A stretch of 8,714 nucleotides of DNA from an uncultured Chlorobiales bacterium. GTDB taxonomy: Bacteria; Bacteroidota; Chlorobiia; Chlorobiales; Chlorobiaceae. A program made the position numbers and the translations under genes. Below are positions 6,850 to 8,714 of this stretch, in pieces (positions within the stretch are counted from its first letter, which is position 1; every line of letters begins with the position of its first letter). The stretch covers positions 1 through 8,714 of the forward strand of contig CAIUQW010000206.1 in assembly GCA_903901395.1 (NCBI GenBank). The letters run 5' to 3'. Below the pieces are notes generated by a model. It had not been told where the DNA came from. It ran no database searches and saw nothing but the letters and a program-made list of their open reading frames with translations.

Positions 6850-7236
6850 CGCAACCTGTTGCGTGCATTACCTCGAAGCAATCCGCTATACAGTCTTATC
6901 AAGCGGATCAGGCGTCGATAACCGCGTTGGTGAGTTCTGAATCGCATCATCGACAGCAGAGGCAATTGTTTTGATTCCTAATAAATATTACATCTGATTT
7001 ACGGGATTTTGTTGATTTTTTCTTTGAAATGAAGAATAATATCAGTACTGTTCACTTAAGGGACAAACGTGCGCCATTACTTCAATGGTCATCTTCCCTG
7101 CGTACCTGTATGTTTTTTTCTTGGAATGCTCTGTCCCAATAACTTCAGGCGCGCATCGTTTTCTGATCCGATCAATGTCTCCAGGGTTGTTTTGTCGATC
7201 CTTGCCGAGTATGCGCTCTTGATACCATAGAGCGCA
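6849..7236. other. Gene-free stretch with short dyads
   Basis: I find no convincing gene or RNA here on either strand. Directly abutting the repeat is ACGCAAC-CT-GTTGCGT (6849-6864, 7-bp stem). It is followed by ATCCGCT (6881-6887) pairing with AGCGGAT (6902-6908) across a 14-nt loop. From about 6960 to 7050 the DNA is AT-rich. A 65-codon frame on the - strand (7089-7286) has no recognisable motif and no good start context, so I treat it as chance. Confidence 0.5.
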
Positions 7237-7275
7237 ATGAAGCTGGTACGTTTTTGTGCCGGGTATCGGGATCGA

Positions 7276-7300
7276 CCGCCGGGCAATCCGGCAGGTTTTT
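7276..7300 (+). terminator. Terminator-like hairpin with T run just upstream of the 7330 gene
   Basis: GCCGG (7278-7282) pairs with CCGGC (7288-7292) around the loop GCAAT. CC (7276-7277) and GG (7294-7295) extend the stem past a bulged A. TTTTT follows at 7296-7300. This is the shape of a weak intrinsic terminator. Lying 30 bp before an ATG on the same strand, it could end an upstream transcript or act in the leader of the following gene. Confidence 0.3.
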
Positions 7301-7329
7301 ACAGGAAACAGTTCAAACAGGATACCGCC

Positions 7330-8714
7330 ATGAATCCGATCCCGTTCAATCTATCGGTACTGAAAACCGAAAGTTTTCTCCAGCTCGACTCCTCGGAAAA
7401 ATTCCTTGTCTCCAAAGCCGGTTCCGTGCATGCTGAATGGAAGCTTCCGGCCAGCAAGCCCGGCAAGGTCATCAAGCCTTCGCTCGTGCAAACACTTGTT
7501 TTCGGTGATGTCTCGTTCGCCTGGACATCCACCTGGGTTACGGTGACTGCCAAAAGCAAGGCGCAATGGGGAATCAATACCGCCCGATTTTCGGGAAAAC
7601 CGACCCTCAGGGTTAGTGTTGGAAGGGATGGCAAAACGGTCAGGATCGCCCTCAAAGGCGCGCGATTCCCCGGATTCGACCTCTCCGCCGATCTTGTCGC
7701 CACGTTATCGCTGAAGGGACAGGTGACAACCATAAGCTTTAAATTCCCGTTCTGCGGATTCGTTGCCGAAGATATTCCGCTCGTCGGCTGGCTCGAAGGC
7801 GCGGCTCCGGCGAAGGCTCTGGTATTCTTCGACGACTTCATCTGCCGCGTCACGACAGGGTTGCATCTCCGGCTCGCGGGCGTGACCTGGGCAACCTTCA
7901 ACCCGTCGTGGCTCTTTGTTTTCGGTGGCGGCCAGCCGTTTGTCGATCTGACGGCGGAGGGGGACACAATCAGTTCACCGACTCTGGCGCTGGCGCTGCT
8001 GGCCCCCGGAATGCCGAGCGTGCTGCCTGCTCCGGCCAATCGCCGCGCGGCGCTGTTCATTCCTGAAAAAACGCCCTTCGACATGCCCTTGTGGCCCGAA
8101 CGCGCCTCTGGCTGGCGATTCCAGCACCCCGCTCCAGCCTTCAGCCAGCTCTTCATCGAAGCGGACGAACAGCTCGATGGCGCGGTGCGCCGTGCCGTGG
8201 CCGCCGTCGGAGCCGCCGGGAGCACGATTTTCTTCAAGCCGGGCGCTGATTTGCTGAACGACTTGATGACGCCGTTCGCAATTCCGCTGCTCAAGCCGCT
8301 CTACGTGGCCGCGTACTCGGGAGACGGCGCGCGACTCGGCGCGACTCTGTTGGCCAGCCGCGTCAATATCCCGCTCACGGCGCATACCGCCGGTTGCACT
8401 CTCTATCTCGGCGCGGTTCCACGCAAACCCGGTTTCATGCTGACGGACATTCCGTCCAGCGATTCCACTCCCGGACTGCTGTTTCTCGGCCCGCCAAACG
8501 AACCGCTCCAGCAGGGGTTGCCGTTCAGCCTGATCGCCACCGCTCCAAGGATGGGAGATTTTGTCGTCGATCCGATGCCGCCGCTTGCGCCCAGCACCAT
8601 GCTGCTTGCACTCTCGCCCATCGGGCGGGAGCTGACTCCGGCGGAAGGGATGATCGCCGTGTCAGACAAGAAGCCTGAGGCGCATATCCTGCTGCCTGAA
8701 TGGATACTCACCCA
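7330..8714 (+). CDS. Large protein of unknown function, N-terminal part (runs off the window)
   Basis: The frame is open from the ATG at 7330 to the window edge: 461 full codons and no stop. I do not recognise a family. The protein starts MNPIPFNLSVLKTESFLQL without a signal peptide or lipobox. It looks soluble and beta-rich, with many short alternating strands (for example LVQTLVFGDVSFAWTSTW around residues 56-73) and Pro-rich turns in the second half (LAPGMPSVLPAPANRR, about 232-247). I see no long membrane helix, coiled coil, Cys cluster or nucleotide-binding loop. Codon use (GC-rich third positions) is like that of the sdh genes, so it is a real resident gene. AGGA at 7319-7322, 7 bp upstream, supports this ATG. 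An in-frame ATG at 7237 would add 31 residues but has a poor ribosome-binding site and spans the hairpin at 7276-7295. Confidence 0.75.
   Translation, partial: MNPIPFNLSVLKTESFLQLDSSEKFLVSKAGSVHAEWKLPASKPGKVIKPSLVQTLVFGDVSFAWTSTWVTVTAKSKAQWGINTARFSGKPTLRVSVGRDGKTVRIALKGARFPGFDLSADLVATLSLKGQVTTISFKFPFCGFVAEDIPLVGWLEGAAPAKALVFFDDFICRVTTGLHLRLAGVTWATFNPSWLFVFGGGQPFVDLTAEGDTISSPTLALALLAPGMPSVLPAPANRRAALFIPEKTPFDMPLWPERASGWRFQHPAPAFSQLFIEADEQLDGAVRRAVAAVGAAGSTIFFKPGADLLNDLMTPFAIPLLKPLYVAAYSGDGARLGATLLASRVNIPLTAHTAGCTLYLGAVPRKPGFMLTDIPSSDSTPGLLFLGPPNEPLQQGLPFSLIATAPRMGDFVVDPMPPLAPSTMLLALSPIGRELTPAEGMIAVSDKKPEAHILLPEWILT

Noticed and set aside
7299..8294. Frame of 331 codons on the - strand opposite the 7330 gene
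   Set aside because: Its product is Ser/Ala/Arg/Pro-rich low complexity; the + strand frame has a ribosome-binding site, native codon use and runs uninterrupted for the whole interval.

Overview
The window looks like chromosomal DNA of a green sulfur bacterium, most likely Chlorobaculum or a close Chlorobium relative. The basis is moderately high GC, a three-gene b558-type succinate dehydrogenase/fumarate reductase operon in the order C-A-B, and protein sequences that feel typical of Chlorobi. The genus is my inference and no database was searched.

Layout from left to right: (1) the C-terminal 56 codons of an outer-membrane PagL-type lipid A deacylase (1-171); (2) a metal-dependent cyclase/kynurenine-formamidase-family hydrolase (210-863); (3) sdhC-sdhA-sdhB (964-4411), encoding the membrane cytochrome b, the FAD subunit and the iron-sulfur subunit. 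In an organism fixing carbon by the reductive TCA cycle this complex would be expected to work mainly as a fumarate reductase. All of these genes lie on the + strand.

The second half has a different character. A REP-associated tyrosine transposase (RAYT, 4528-5082) follows sdhB. It is more AT-rich than its neighbours and carries a perfect 26-bp palindrome inside its own reading frame, between the HUH motif and the catalytic tyrosine. About 140 bp after it comes an element of about 140 bp made of two hairpins. A second copy in the same orientation lies 1.35 kb further on (5221-5359 and 6710-6849). The two copies bracket a corA-type Mg2+/Co2+ channel gene on the - strand (5451-6575). Hairpin arms, 2-nt loops and the 25-nt spacer between hairpins are conserved, and one outer base pair has changed by a matched double substitution. 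This is what a RAYT-dispersed REP/BIME-like element should look like, and it is the most interesting part of the window.

From 6850 to about 7230 I see no gene, only short dyads. The window ends inside a long + strand gene of unknown function (7330 to beyond 8714; at least 461 codons).

Functionally, sdhCAB form one complex and almost certainly one transcript. The other genes are independent housekeeping, envelope or transport functions, with a transposase/repeat system settled in the intergenic spaces between them.
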